Positions 1 through 10,709 of a stretch of DNA of 64,000 nucleotides are shown here, piece after piece (position 1 is the stretch's first letter; each line of letters begins with the position of its first letter). Position numbers and translations under genes: made by a program. The notes below the pieces were generated by a model. The model was not told where the DNA came from, did not search any database, and saw only the letters and a program-made list of their open reading frames with translations. This stretch comes from Latrodectus hesperus (taxonomy: Eukaryota > Arthropoda > Arachnida > Araneae > Theridiidae): positions 186,001-250,000 of the forward strand of contig JAJQOW010000014.1 of the NCBI GenBank assembly GCA_037975125.1. The letters run 5' to 3'.

Positions 1-685
1 GTCTTATTTAATTTGACCTTTGCTTTCTTTTTTTTAAAAATAGAACACGCAAGATTTTGGCTTCGTTTCTTAAGCTGAAGAACACTCACACATTTTTATA
101 ATAATTAACATTCATTTTATTATGAATTATGTATAGAAAACTTTCTTCTTGTTTAACAATTGTTGGATAGTTTTAAGGGTAGGGAAAAAATGCTGTTTAG
201 AAGAATTTTGATTGTAATTAAAATTTTAGAGTTAAAGTTGTAGTACTTTTTTATCGCATCTTTAATACCATGTTTATAATTCAAATCATATTCGTGTATT
301 TTAAAATGTTGCATTTTACATTTAGAATGTACCTCTTTAAATTGTAAGGCAATAAGAAAAAATAATTTCTAACCAAATATAAATTTTTCCTTTTATCTAA
401 CAAATGAGATACTACATAACGTTATGTATCTCGTAGTGTTAAATTTGCCAGAATATATTCTTTTTAAAAAGGTAGAAACCTCAAAGTTCTTTCTATGAAT
501 TTCTAATTTCTGTTGGATATAAAATCTAGTATTTCTTTATTATATCTTTAATTTTACAAATAAAATCTTAGTACAAATATGTGCTAGTACAGAATATTAG
601 TACCCGTATGCATTATCGTATGTTGCATGCAGTATGCATGGAACTCAATGCATTATTATTTAAGTAATATATAATACGAAAATAG

Positions 686-687
<2 letters not shown>

Positions 688-769
<82 letters not shown>
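688..769. repeat. (AT)n microsatellite
   Basis: About 40 uninterrupted AT dinucleotides in an AT-rich stretch. Other long pure tracts in the window are at 4496-4579, 18535-18596 and 58113-58191. Confidence 0.98.
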
Positions 770-771
<2 letters not shown>

Positions 772-1360
772 TTATAATGTTACCAAAAATATAAATTAAA
801 TTCAAAGAGTATAAATCTAAGAGATTTGGAATGCATTTATGATTAAGTTATACGTATTTTTGCAAATAAGATATAAAAATATAAGTGCTAAGTTGATGCT
901 TAATATTAAATTATAATTTAATGCTTCATAAAATTTCATTGATTTTTTTTGTTATAAAATTTCGTTGCGCTCCTTTGTTTATATTTTTACTTTTAAATAT
1001 AAATCATGTAGGATGAATGTCTTTCTTAAGAACGTAGGAAAATGATGGATTCAAAATAAAAAAGTTGTTTCTAATACATTTCGAACAAATTGTAAACTAT
1101 AATGTTAAAATTATTTCTTGTATTTTTATGGCAACTATTAATTTAGCACAAAAAATACATAATTTTACTAATGTGCATATTTCTGATTTACATTTTTTCT
1201 GATACTTTTCGTCTAATTTTTACCACTTTAATATTTTTTTTTAAATTTGTCGATTTCAGACAGTAATTAAGGAAACAGTGAAACAGACAGTGATTGAAAA
1301 TTAAAATAACTGATACCCATGTAAGTTTTCTTTACAAGAAGAGATTCGAATCCTAAATAC

Positions 1361-1409
1361 TTCCGAGTCTTCACCTAAATGTGAATCACTTTTAGGTGGA
1401 GACTCGGAA
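1361..1409. repeat. 19-bp inverted repeat (hairpin)
   Basis: The arm TTCCGAGTCTTCACCTAAA (1361-1379) pairs with 1391-1409 at 18 of 19 positions across an 11-nt loop. It is GC-richer than its surroundings. No flanking gene or element explains it. It could be the centre of a small foldback element or a structured RNA. Confidence 0.8.
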
Positions 1410-2099
1410 ATTTCAAATTTCAACCATTTTGGTAAAAATTAAGTAAATTTATAACGTTAAACTGTTTAATATATTTTATATTTAAAAATTATATAAAGTG
1501 AAAACTAATATAAATTAATATAGTTAAATGAGTATAATTACAAAGTATCTACCGAATATAATTAAATAATTATAAATAAAATTGAATCAAACTCCAAATT
1601 TAACATTAAACAAGCAAGGGAAAAATATTTCTAAAGATGTCAGTATTTATATCCAATTAATTTTTTTTACTGCTACGAAAGAATGAAAAATAATTCCAAA
1701 TGCAAGAGGTTTTGTGATTTTTTTTTTTTTCTTTCGTGTGAGGAATTATAAATACCGAGATTAATCTTTCACACTGCTTTTTCAAGGTAGAAAAAAATTG
1801 TCATAAATCAATTTAACTTAATTTTATAAGTAAATCAAAGTTCTCATATCTTACTTTTTATTATAACTTTTGATAACCGTAAAAAATGTCTTAAATGTAT
1901 TTTTGGGAACTAAGGAAGAGTTTTAAAATATGCGGTTCAAAAACTTGAAATTTTTTAGTTGTGATAATGAGGTTCTTGATATGTTTAATAAATTTGTATG
2001 AAAACACTATGGTGATTCACTGAAACTATGGCTTTATTATGGCTTCCTTCACATGTTGTAATAAAGTTAGGAATTTATATAATTAAACACTATAGCCTA

Positions 2100-2530
2100 A
2101 TATAAAAAATGCATTCTGTCTTCAATAAGGAAGGGCTTGTGGATTTCATTTCAGCTTAACAACAAGAAATGTGCTTACAAAATCGGAACATGTGTGTTGG
2201 GAAATTTTTTTTTCTAGTTTTCATCCATTGGTGCACTTGAATGGGTGACTCATTATCAATGAAATGTCCTACCAAAATAGTTTAAGTTTTCAACGTCCAA
2301 AAAGCACCATACAACAATTTTCAATGGTTATGTTTTCTCTACTAGTTGTAGAGCTATTTGTTTGAATGGACAGAGCTCTGCTTTAAGCTCAAAAATTTGT
2401 TCTGTCTGTCCACTAGGCATTGCAGACCTGGCAGTTTGATTGGATAAAGTTCTGAGCTTTGGTTCAAAAGTTTGTTCTATTCCTTCTATGAACTTGGATG
2501 CTTCTAGCTGTGCAGAATCCATTTTAAAGT
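2100..2530 (-). pseudogene. Unidentified protein-coding relic, minus strand
   Basis: The minus strand carries a 64-codon frame (2522-2328) beginning MDSAQLEASKFIEGIEQTFE and then KLRTLSNQTARSAM, ending in a stop. Its composition is more balanced than neighbouring AT-rich DNA. No family is recognised. A repeat-borne ORF fragment is the likeliest explanation, since similar broken frames in this window belong to transposable elements, but this is a guess. Confidence 0.25.
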
Positions 2531-3069
2531 GTTATTTCCAATTAGATTAGATATCATATGCAAATGTGATTGTAGAACGATAAAAATTGGAAACTAAACG
2601 GCGTGTCCAAACTTTGTTAATGGACTTACCGTGCTCTAAAGGAAGGGTTATAACCCTTGGAGTAGAATGTTCCGTGATCATTCACAACTTCTTCAATTTT
2701 CTACTCGCACACCTGTCCTCCGTTGGTCTTTGGAAATATTCTCGATTTCTTTCCTTTATTATACTTGAATACAATCTATCATATATAAAAAAACTCATGG
2801 AATGGAGGTTATTCAAAAGAACCTAATAGCAGCTCTACAGGAAGGATATCCTATAAATTATTCACACATTGTGTCAAACTTGAATTCCGTATAAATATTT
2901 GCTCAAGTGAGTGCTTGGGAGCTTTCTAGATCTTCTCTTTCGCGACTTATAAATATGATTAACTATCTATGAAGTCCTTTATAGACGCATATGCCGTGTA
3001 TGCTTCATGATATTTTCTTAACAATTGCATAGTATATTTTATACTATGTTACGTTTGGTTAAAATAACC

Positions 3070-3476
3070 ACGGCCTTTGGTTATTTTAACCAAAGCCGTG
3101 GTAGCCTATTGGTTAGGGCATCGGCTTTCCGTCCGGTAGGGCAAGGGTCGATTCCTAATGCCGCCAAAGACACACCAAGTACATGCGATATACGTGCTCC
3201 TTAAATCTGTGGGCTCGAAAGTCCTGTCGTCGGTCCTTGAGCAATTCCCATAGGTGTAGTGGTCTGGAGAAAATTTCCTCCCCCTACAAACCATTGTCGA
3301 AATTGAGGGAGTGGATTCTCTGTTGGTGTCATCTATCGGAGGAGTCTTAGAGCAAAGTCGTACTTTCACCTTCGTCGTGCTCTGGTTAAACGAAAGACGC
3401 ACTCTACTGACTTAAACTCGCATAGCCGTCGGCAGAGGGAGCTTGAGCTTGTCCAATTGTCATATGTAACAATAAC
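3070..3476 (+). mobile_element. tRNA-derived SINE, family D, copy 1, with inverted 5' foldback
   Basis: A tRNA-like head (box A GGTAGCCTATTGGTTAGGGC, box B GGGTCGATTCC at 3145-3158) leads into a body containing CAAGTACATGCGATATACG, GGGAGTGGATTCTC, CATCTATCGGAGGAG and GTCGTACTTTCACCTTCGT. All of these recur in the copy at 4840-5240. The direct repeats AAAATAACC at 3061-3069 and 3477-3485 are the probable target duplication. The 5' end is preceded by an inverted copy of its own first ~17 nt (3068-3084 against 3087-3103). Confidence 0.88.
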
Positions 3477-4027
3477 AAAATAACCTTGTATTGAAACAGA
3501 CTTATAGTGGCCTAATTATGGTCAGTAAATTGCATCTTTCATCAAGTAATTTAAGTTATATTTCAGATATATATAAGATATTTTATTGAATGATAATTTT
3601 CATAACATAAAGAAATTTTTGTATATTTTTAAAAAGTATACTTTTTAATGTAGTAATGTTACAGTTGAAAAAAGTATTATTCTTTGTTCCATTTTTCTTT
3701 TTTAAGTTTTATGCGTGCTTATTTTAAAATGATAAAGTAAATTGTAGACACAGATTTATAAAATGATTTTTATATTTCCATTGCACAGTTATAGTATACG
3801 CTCATATACAAGTTAGATACTTCTTTTCCAAATTTTACATAAGCGTATATTAAAACTTTAAAGCAGTTAATTTCTTGTTTCTGAACTTAATATTACGAAC
3901 AATATCATTTTATAAATCTCATTGATAGTTGATGAACATATCGTCCCTTCAAATAAAATCTTCGTTTATCTCAACTATTCTGCCAATAATAGTTTCGTGC
4001 TTTTTCCACCTAAGCGACTCCATTCAA

Positions 4028-4210
4028 ACTATAAAAGGACAGACATCAAAGCGTATTTCCTCGTCGAAATGAATCTCTCATTACCGATCGGCCTTTTTGG
4101 AATGCGTCTTCTTGAAGAAGAGGTTCGTGCATCCTTCGGTTCGTGAGGTTTGCCGCCTCTAGCTCTCAGCTCTTTTGTTTCCTCCGCCGGGCAGAAGAGA
4201 AATGAGTAAC
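4028..4210 (+). promoter_or_regulatory. Candidate promoter: TATA box in a GC-richer block
   Basis: TATAAAAG at 4030-4037 lies in a roughly 200-bp block clearly less AT-rich than its flanks (CpG-containing stretches such as CGTCGAAATG and CCTCCGCCGGG). No initiation signal can be assigned and no gene model starts here. It could belong to an unseen par-3 5' exon, another transcript or an old repeat. Confidence 0.2.
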
Positions 4211-4491
4211 ATCATTGGAAGAATTACAGAAAAAGACGATAAATCAACCTTTGGCTTGATGGGCCAGGCGATAGTTCTGCCAAATCTATTACTTATGTCT
4301 ATTACTGTCAATTCAATAAAGTTAGTCCTTATATTTTAACTCTTATTGTTTTATTTTAGACTTAAAGAACACTTTAGACAGTTGATAAGTATTGTTATAA
4401 TTACATTTTGACTGCCCTATTTGCATTTTCATGATTAAAATGAAAATTATTAACGTGGCAGATTATTAAAAATCGTATTGTTAAGTATTTT

Positions 4492-4495
<4 letters not shown>

Positions 4496-4579
<84 letters not shown>
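4496..4579. repeat. (AT)n microsatellite
   Basis: About 84 bp of uninterrupted AT/TA dinucleotides. Confidence 0.98.
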
Positions 4580-4582
<3 letters not shown>

Positions 4583-4839
4583 GTTAATTTGTTTGCCTAT
4601 TAATTTTTACGAAGTCTTTCTTATTTGGAAAACTTTTGTTAGAGCTGGAAAAAAATTGATGTTGTAAATATTCTAGAATAATTTCAGCTTCTATAGAAGA
4701 TTGAATACAATAATTCTAAAAAAAAAAATTTAATCAAAAATATTCTCTTATTAGAAATATATTTTGTTTAAAAATACTCGTTTAAACAAAATATATTTAA
4801 AAAAATTATTTTTAAGTACTCTTTTATACAAAGTATTTT

Positions 4840-5240
4840 GTATATATTACAGGGCTAAGGTAGCCCAGTGGTTAGAGCATCAACATTCCGTCCGGAAGGG
4901 TAGAGTTCGATTCCCAATGCCGCCAAAGACGACTCACCCAGTACATGCGATATACGTGCTCGTTAAATCTGTGGAATCGAAAGTACTGTGGTGGGTCATT
5001 GAGCCGTTACCATGGGTGTAATGGTCTGAAGAAATTTTCTCTCCCACTAGATCATTTAAAAATGTTAAAATTAAGGGAGTGGATTCTCTGGTGGTGCCAT
5101 CTATCGGAGGAGTTAAGAGTAAAGTCGTACTTTCACCTTCGTGTTGTTCTAATTAAACGAAAGACGTGCCCTGCTGACCTAAATTCCCATAGCCATCGGC
5201 ATACCGAGCTTGGCTTGTCCGTGTGTCATAAGTCACAACA
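4840..5240 (+). mobile_element. tRNA-derived SINE, family D, copy 2
   Basis: The same head and body as 3070-3476: box A GGTAGCCCAGTGGTTAGAGC, box B GAGTTCGATTCCC, then GTACATGCGATATACGTGCT, GGGAGTGGATTCTCTGG, CATCTATCGGAGGAG, GTCGTACTTTCACCTTCGT and ACGAAAGACG. Imperfect flanking repeats ACAAAGTATTTT (4828-4839) and ACAAAGTCTTTT (5241-5252) are a plausible 12-bp target duplication with one mismatch; under this boundary about 16 nt precede the tRNA-like head. The overlapping open frames at 4764-5262 are shadows of this repeat. Confidence 0.88.
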
Positions 5241-5453
5241 ACAAAGTCTTTTTTACTTTTAAAATTAAACAATATTAAATGGATTAACTTGGTTTCCTAA
5301 GAGTTAGATAATTTTATGCCTTTCTTCAGTTAATAAAGGAAACTGGTTATTAGTTTAAATAACACGTATTTGTGTTATTTAATTTACAATTATATGAAAT
5401 GTTTACATAAGCAATAATAAATATACTTTTCAGTTTAAGCCAATCTATTTGAT

Positions 5454-5458
<5 letters not shown>

Positions 5459-5502
<44 letters not shown>
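5459..5502. repeat. (TA)n(CA)n microsatellite
   Basis: A TA tract of about 32 bp passes directly into ACACACACACA. A minus-strand frame with poly-(Ile-Tyr) across it is an artefact of the repeat. Confidence 0.97.
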
Positions 5503-6259
5503 AAATTTAACAAAGTTTTGATCATCTGGTTAATCATGTTGAATTTCTGAAATATCTTTAAAGACGGATCGTGAAAAATCTTATTAGTATACTCATCTGT
5601 AACTTTTAATTTATTAATGCTTTTACATTTCAAATTTAAATTAAAATTAAATTGCTATTTGAAATATTCAGAAACATTATTCAGCCTGTCCTGAAAAATG
5701 GAAGAAAAGCTCGTTCAGAATTTAAAAATAAGTTACATGTGTCATTTAAATTATCTACGTGAATTGCAGTATTTAGCATTACATCTAAATGAAGTTTGAT
5801 AAATTTTAATTTATAATCACACACACACTTTAATGAATTATAAATTTAAAATTAGTTTAGTAACATGAGAAAAAAGTAGTTTGTAGGATATCGTGAGCAA
5901 TATTAAATAAGCATACTATATGATAAGTTGATAGTTACGTGAAAATAAAATCTTACGGTGTGACCTTGGAAAAAATCTTCGTTTCTAAAATATTCTTTTT
6001 ATGATTTTATTGCAGTAAAAGGATATAGGAAAGGAATAATTGTAATTTTCCAAAGAATTTTTTGTTGAATACTTCAAATATGTGATTCCATTTTTATTTT
6101 CTCGTATAAAAAATACTTTATTAGCGAAAATCACATTTAATAGCTCCAAAATTTTAGAGCAACTTTATGTGCATTTTGGAAATGAAACTCAACATATCAA
6201 AATGAATTGGAACCACCATTTATGTGATCTCGTCGGGGTTTCGTGGAAATTATCTTATT

Positions 6260-7350
6260 TTTGTTTATAGGCAGCTTATCGGTCATGTTCCGAAGATGAA
6301 CGTGATAGGCAAATGAAGATCATCATGAAAAGAGAAATTCCTTTAACTCCCAAAGATATTTATGAACGCCATTTGCATATCTAACTCATGTGAATTACTG
6401 CCCGTGCGGAACGACAAAAACATTGACAATCAGATGAGTCACAGGTAGACATTCTCTTCTGTTTAATAGAGAGAATTGTTCTTTTCTTATTATCAAAATG
6501 TGATAGAGACTTCTCCCTTTCTTATTATCAAAATGTGATAGACTTCTCCCTTTGGTGCTCCGTATCTTCGGGTCAGTTGAAGCTCCTCATTTCTCTCAAC
6601 ATGAAGGGACCCTCATTTTTTTTTTAACCATAAAGGGATTGTTTCTTTTGTTCCAGTTGAGATATTTCAAATTTGTATTTCGAACTGTGATACAGTGGTC
6701 TACTGCGTAGATCACTGTAGGCTTGAAAGCCCCACCGTTGTAAAGCATTCGTCTCTCAAACAATGTGTCGAGCGTTCTGGAGAACCTCTTAAGGCTCAAG
6801 CTCCCAGATTACGGTTCCCAGCGGGCACTTGGCACTCCGTGCAGGGTGTCCGACATTCTAGACTGAAGTAGAGGCACAACCTGATAGCCAATAGGAATAG
6901 AACAGGGCCTCTTCTTCTCGTTGTCTGTCTGTCTGTTCCAGTTGAGATCATGACTACATCACTTTATTACAATTTTCATTGGTTTAAAATATCCATGAAG
7001 TCAGATAACGTTTCATCTACGTCACACACATAATTATCTACGTCATCTTACTGAGATGGCATCGTAAATCCGACTTGTCGACGAATTTGCTGCCCGCCTT
7101 CAAATCGCATTCTTCGAGCGGCAGCAAGCAAGGCGAAGTTCATCATCGAATGTCTGAGATTATTGCTAAAGTTCATTTTATGAATAAAATGATTTCTTAT
7201 ATAAGGATCACACAAATCATCGGTTTGAGAAGCCGTTTTCCATTGGTTCAAGCCATTAACACGTTGACAATAGAACAGAAGAAAAAGCAAAATGAAAAAT
7301 ACAAAACAAAACAAAACATTCACTTTACAGTTAGTTAAAATCGGCAAAGA
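6260..7350. other. GC-richer block, probably unclassified repeats
   Basis: Several segments (6270-6420, 6560-6950, 7040-7260) are clearly less AT-rich than their surroundings. They carry broken frames, e.g. a minus-strand peptide ending LLAAARRMRFEGGQQIRRQ at 7048-7353. No family is recognised. The mixture suggests old repeats rather than a host gene. Confidence 0.3.
6483..6550. repeat. Tandem duplication of a ~34-bp unit
   Basis: TTTCTTATTATCAAAATGTG begins both units (6483-6517 and 6518-6550). The second unit lacks one GA after ATAGA but is otherwise identical, so the duplication is recent. Confidence 0.9.
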
Positions 7351-7667
7351 CAATTTAAATTTTTAAAAGTTTCATTAATTAATAGAATTCTAAATTAATA
7401 ATTGCAATATTTGTTAACAATCTCTTTTAAATCTTAAGTCTTATGCCTTGCTTATACCAATATAAAAGTTTTTTAGTTTTTAATTAAAAAAATTTTTTTT
7501 TAGACTTTTTAGACATTTTTGGATTTATGGGGATTGTTTAGCTCTGCTAGATAATCCCGATATTAGCAACAACAAAATCTGATAGTGCTTTATAATTGCT
7601 TTTCCGTATTCTTAATATATGTGTATATCTCTATAACCAATTCGTTTGACTGTCGGACCTTCAATTC

Positions 7668-7805
7668 TGCTGCCTGGTAAATGAATGGTTAATTCCTTTC
7701 CTTCAGCTTAGTAGATTTTCTTGTAGATTTTCTTCAGCTTAGTAGATTTTGACTTTGAATCCTACTATAGAGTTTGGAGTTCATTTTTAAACTAGAGGTA
7801 CAGCC
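7668..7805 (+). mobile_element. Degraded SINE family A copy
   Basis: GCTGCCTGGTAAATGAATGG, TTTGAATCCTACTATAG and TTCATTTTTAAACTAGAGG keep the order of the family A head, B box and body. The copy has a small internal duplication of TTCAGCTTAGTAGATTTT. Confidence 0.4.
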
Positions 7806-7809
7806 AATT

Positions 7810-8490
7810 ATATTACATATCTTCAAAATATTAGGTATTGGTATCAATTCTTTAAAAAATCCTCATAAGACAATTAGATTAACCGTAGGTACTGTAAGCC
7901 TTGAGCTTAACTCTTTAAAGATTTAATTCCTTCTTCGATGGTAAGTTTATAGCGATATATGGGACACCTATTTGTAGATATCGGTCAAATTAATTACCTT
8001 GCTTCAAAAAGTTACTATAAAGCAACAATCAAATCAATAAAGTTTTTCCCTGTAAGATTTAAAAATTTCATCGATAAAGAATTAGTAAAAATCCTAACTT
8101 TGAACGATAAAATAAACGTTAGATTAAGTAATAATTATTTGTGAATGACTATGGTTGTTTTTGTATATTCGTAGAACTAAATATAACTTTTTTCTCTGCT
8201 TGCTCCAGAAGAAAACATTTTTGGAAATACAGCATGTTATATGTTACATTCTAATTGTTTTTAAGGGAAAACTCCGTGATTATCCATCTTTAAGAAAAAA
8301 ATTGTTCAAAATATTTCCAGTATGTTTTATTTGGCATTTAGTTTTAGAAAAATTAGTTTTTCTTCAGTTCTCAAGAAAAATAAGTATTATAATAATCTGA
8401 GGTGAAAATAACTATAATTATAATAGCAGGAAAAATAACTGTTGTAATAATCTTAGGAGAGAGAAAAAAGTCTAATAATAAGTAAATAAA
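7810..8490. other. AT-rich non-coding stretch
   Basis: Nothing recognisable. Short open frames (7959-8144, 8155-8400, 8553-8371) have amino-acid composition dictated by AT content. Confidence 0.5.
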
Positions 8491-8830
8491 AGTCGGTGGA
8501 AAGAGTGACAGAACCTCACTATTTTGAACGTAAGAACCCAGGTTCGATTCCACTCTCTGTCAAACTAAGTGAAGTGATTGCTGCGTTTCTGGTTTCTGCA
8601 TCCGTATTTTTCGTGATAGATACTTAGGAAGTTTCTACTATTTTGACATTATAATACTGGCCATGTTAACGAGAAGACCTCCTAAGAAGCAACGTAAAGC
8701 GAATACCTAATTCCTTTTCAACTTTCAATCTATTAGGAGACCGCTACACTGTGTGATTGTTCACGTTCCTTAAACATCGCATTTGTGATTTCTTTTGTCC
8801 CCGTTGGCAGTTTGCCATTTCATTATATTT
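8490..8830 (+). mobile_element. Possible degraded tRNA-derived SINE, unassigned
   Basis: A B-box-like CCAGGTTCGATTCCACTCTC occurs at 8539-8558 in a GC-richer stretch of about 300 bp. Box A is not clear and no second copy or target duplication is seen, so the call is tentative. Confidence 0.25.
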
Positions 8831-8850
8831 GTTATCTCCAATTCTTACAG

Positions 8851-8892
8851 ATGAAGTTTACCGTATGTTTTGGCAGCTTTAAATTATTATAG
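8851..8892 (+). pseudogene. par-3 exon-1-like fragment (MKFTVCFG start, early stop)
   Basis: Immediately after an acceptor-like CTCCAATTCTTACAG comes ATG with the frame MKFTVCFGSFKLL and then TAG, directly followed by GTATGC. PAR-3 proteins start MKVTVCFG, and that exon should precede 38231 and end in phase 0. The stop after 13 codons and the lack of the ~25 residues that should follow argue against a working exon. It may be a decayed exon copy, a misread true exon or coincidence. Confidence 0.3.
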
Positions 8893-8894
8893 GT

Positions 8895-10480
8895 ATGCAA
8901 TGTTCATATCTGATTTTTGTTTTTTAAATGTATTTCTCAACATGAACAGATATTTTCTTTTGGTCAAAATTTCTATAAAATTGCAAAACGCAACTTAAAT
9001 AGTTAATGTTTACATTTTATCAGTAAATAAAAACAACAGTGTTAAAACATGTTAGTAATCGTTAACTGAAATTAATTATATACATTATAAAATAAGGAGC
9101 ATGTGTGACCCGATTAAAAAATCATAGTGTTTGATTTTTGTTTGCTAAGTAATTTTCATTTTCGTCACTGAATCATTAATTATTGCACTTGAATCTTTGA
9201 CGGAAATATTTATTTTTAATTGCCATAAAAATATTAGAAATATCTTCTTGATTTATGGAGCAGCAGAATCACATTCTCATAATGTTTCAAGCAAGAGTAG
9301 TAACCTCAGGCAAAGCTAAGAAATTGCTTAGTTGCTCTAAATACAGTTCAAATCGTCTATAAACCTCAATTTTGCAGTGTCCTATTCCAAATGCTTTCGT
9401 TATATAGTATCTTCAGGATATGTCTGCAAGCATTTACGACTTTTTGGTAAATTGAAATAGTTTCATTTTAAGTATTTCTGTGGCTACTCACTGATATTTC
9501 ATGGATCAAATCCGGAACCGTTAGCTGGAAAATGTACTTGCTTTTTACAAAAATTTACTGCAAAGTTAAAAGCAAACCAAAATAAATTAAACTATTTCGA
9601 GTTTAAACCATTTTAAATTTAGATCCAAGTCGAATGGATTCTTTAATATAAAGTGACTGAAGAGCAAAAAATGTGACAAAATCAAACTAAATTTTCCAAT
9701 GCACAAACATATAACTAACTTTACTGATCTATCCATATTATATGAAACTATGCTTTTTATTAACATTATTTATAATTAAGTTATAAGAAGAGAAATTATT
9801 GATAAAGCAGATTTTAGTTTATATGGTTAACACACACACATACGCACATATATATATATACATAAATGTATATATAATGTGTGTATGTGTGTATATATGT
9901 ATAGATGTATATATGTATGTATGTGTATATATGTGTATGTATGCATATATATGTATGTGTGTATGTATATAATATCGGGTAATAATTTTAGTGAACTTGG
10001 TAATATTTATTATCGTAGAATAATTTAAATCGATGTAATTTACACAGTTGACGCGTTAACAATATATTGAAAAATTGTACTTAGTGAAATTTTAATCATG
10101 TCTTATTATCACTTAAGAAATTTGTTTTTAATCTACTAATGATGTATAATTTGATATTTTTCGGAAATGAAATACTGTTTTTATTAAAATTTCATGCTTT
10201 GTGAATCTATTAAAATATTTTCTTAAGAAAATTAAGATTCTTTATTTAAAAATAATTTTTTTTATATTCAATTTCTATGTAAAAGCTTTCCTTGAAGATG
10301 AAAAAACATTTTCAGTGAAGAAATTCGTTTTATGTAAACGTAATGCAAACATTTGCTTAGATTAATGCAGCAAGATAATGATTTAATTTTTTTATAGTAT
10401 TTATGTATCAGATATTTCTTTTCATTCGTAAATCCACTGCAAATGGTATTTGAACGATTATCTCTGGTCTTCAGTTTAAC
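8895..10480. other. AT-rich non-coding stretch with TATG-type repeats
   Basis: 9830-9975 is an imperfect array of ACAC, TATA, GTATGTAT and TGTG units. The rest shows no gene or clear element. Confidence 0.5.
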
Positions 10481-10483
10481 AGT

Positions 10484-10709
10484 GGCCGAGCTGGCAGCCA
10501 AATTTACCTTCGGTTCTACAGTTCATGGGTTCGAATCCTACCATAGACCTTGCACCATGAAACCCAACTGACCAACCAACCGAATCCTACCTTGGATTCG
10601 ATGTTTGTAGTGATTCAGAAATCCATTTTAAATTGCAGATCCCATTCTCAGTAGCCCTCGTATGTTCAAAGTTATTGTTGAGTAACTCAATAAAACCGAA
10701 CAAACCAAT
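10484..10709 (+). mobile_element. SINE family A copy carrying a hairpin-module insertion
   Basis: The head GCCGAGCTGGCAGCC and TTCGGTTCTACAGTTCATGG are followed by B box GGTTCGAATCCTACC. A 38-bp foreign segment and a repeat of CGAATCCTACC then intervene before the body resumes (TTTGTAGTGATTCAGAAATCC, TTAAATTGCAGATCCCATTC, TAGCCCTCGTATGTTC). The tail is ATAAAACCGAACAAACCAA. Confidence 0.85.
10543..10580 (+). mobile_element. Hairpin module (5'-truncated) inserted in a SINE B box
   Basis: A 38-bp insert (ATAGACCTTGCACCATGAAA, then CCCAACTGACCAACCAAC) is flanked by the perfect 11-bp direct repeat CGAATCCTACC (10532-10542, 10581-10591). Related modules occur at 30471-30537, 49257-49306 and 53087-53141. 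Only the right half of the hairpin is present, as expected for 5' truncation during reverse transcription. Confidence 0.8.

Larger units (their letters stand above)
1..2090. other. AT-rich non-coding stretch
   Basis: Apart from the microsatellite at 688-769, a 16-bp palindrome (TACATAACGTTATGTA, 413-428) and the hairpin at 1361-1409, nothing is recognisable. No ORF has coding character. Confidence 0.6.

Noticed and set aside
3106..3402. 98-codon minus-strand frame
   Set aside because: Lies wholly within SINE family D copy 1 on the opposite strand.
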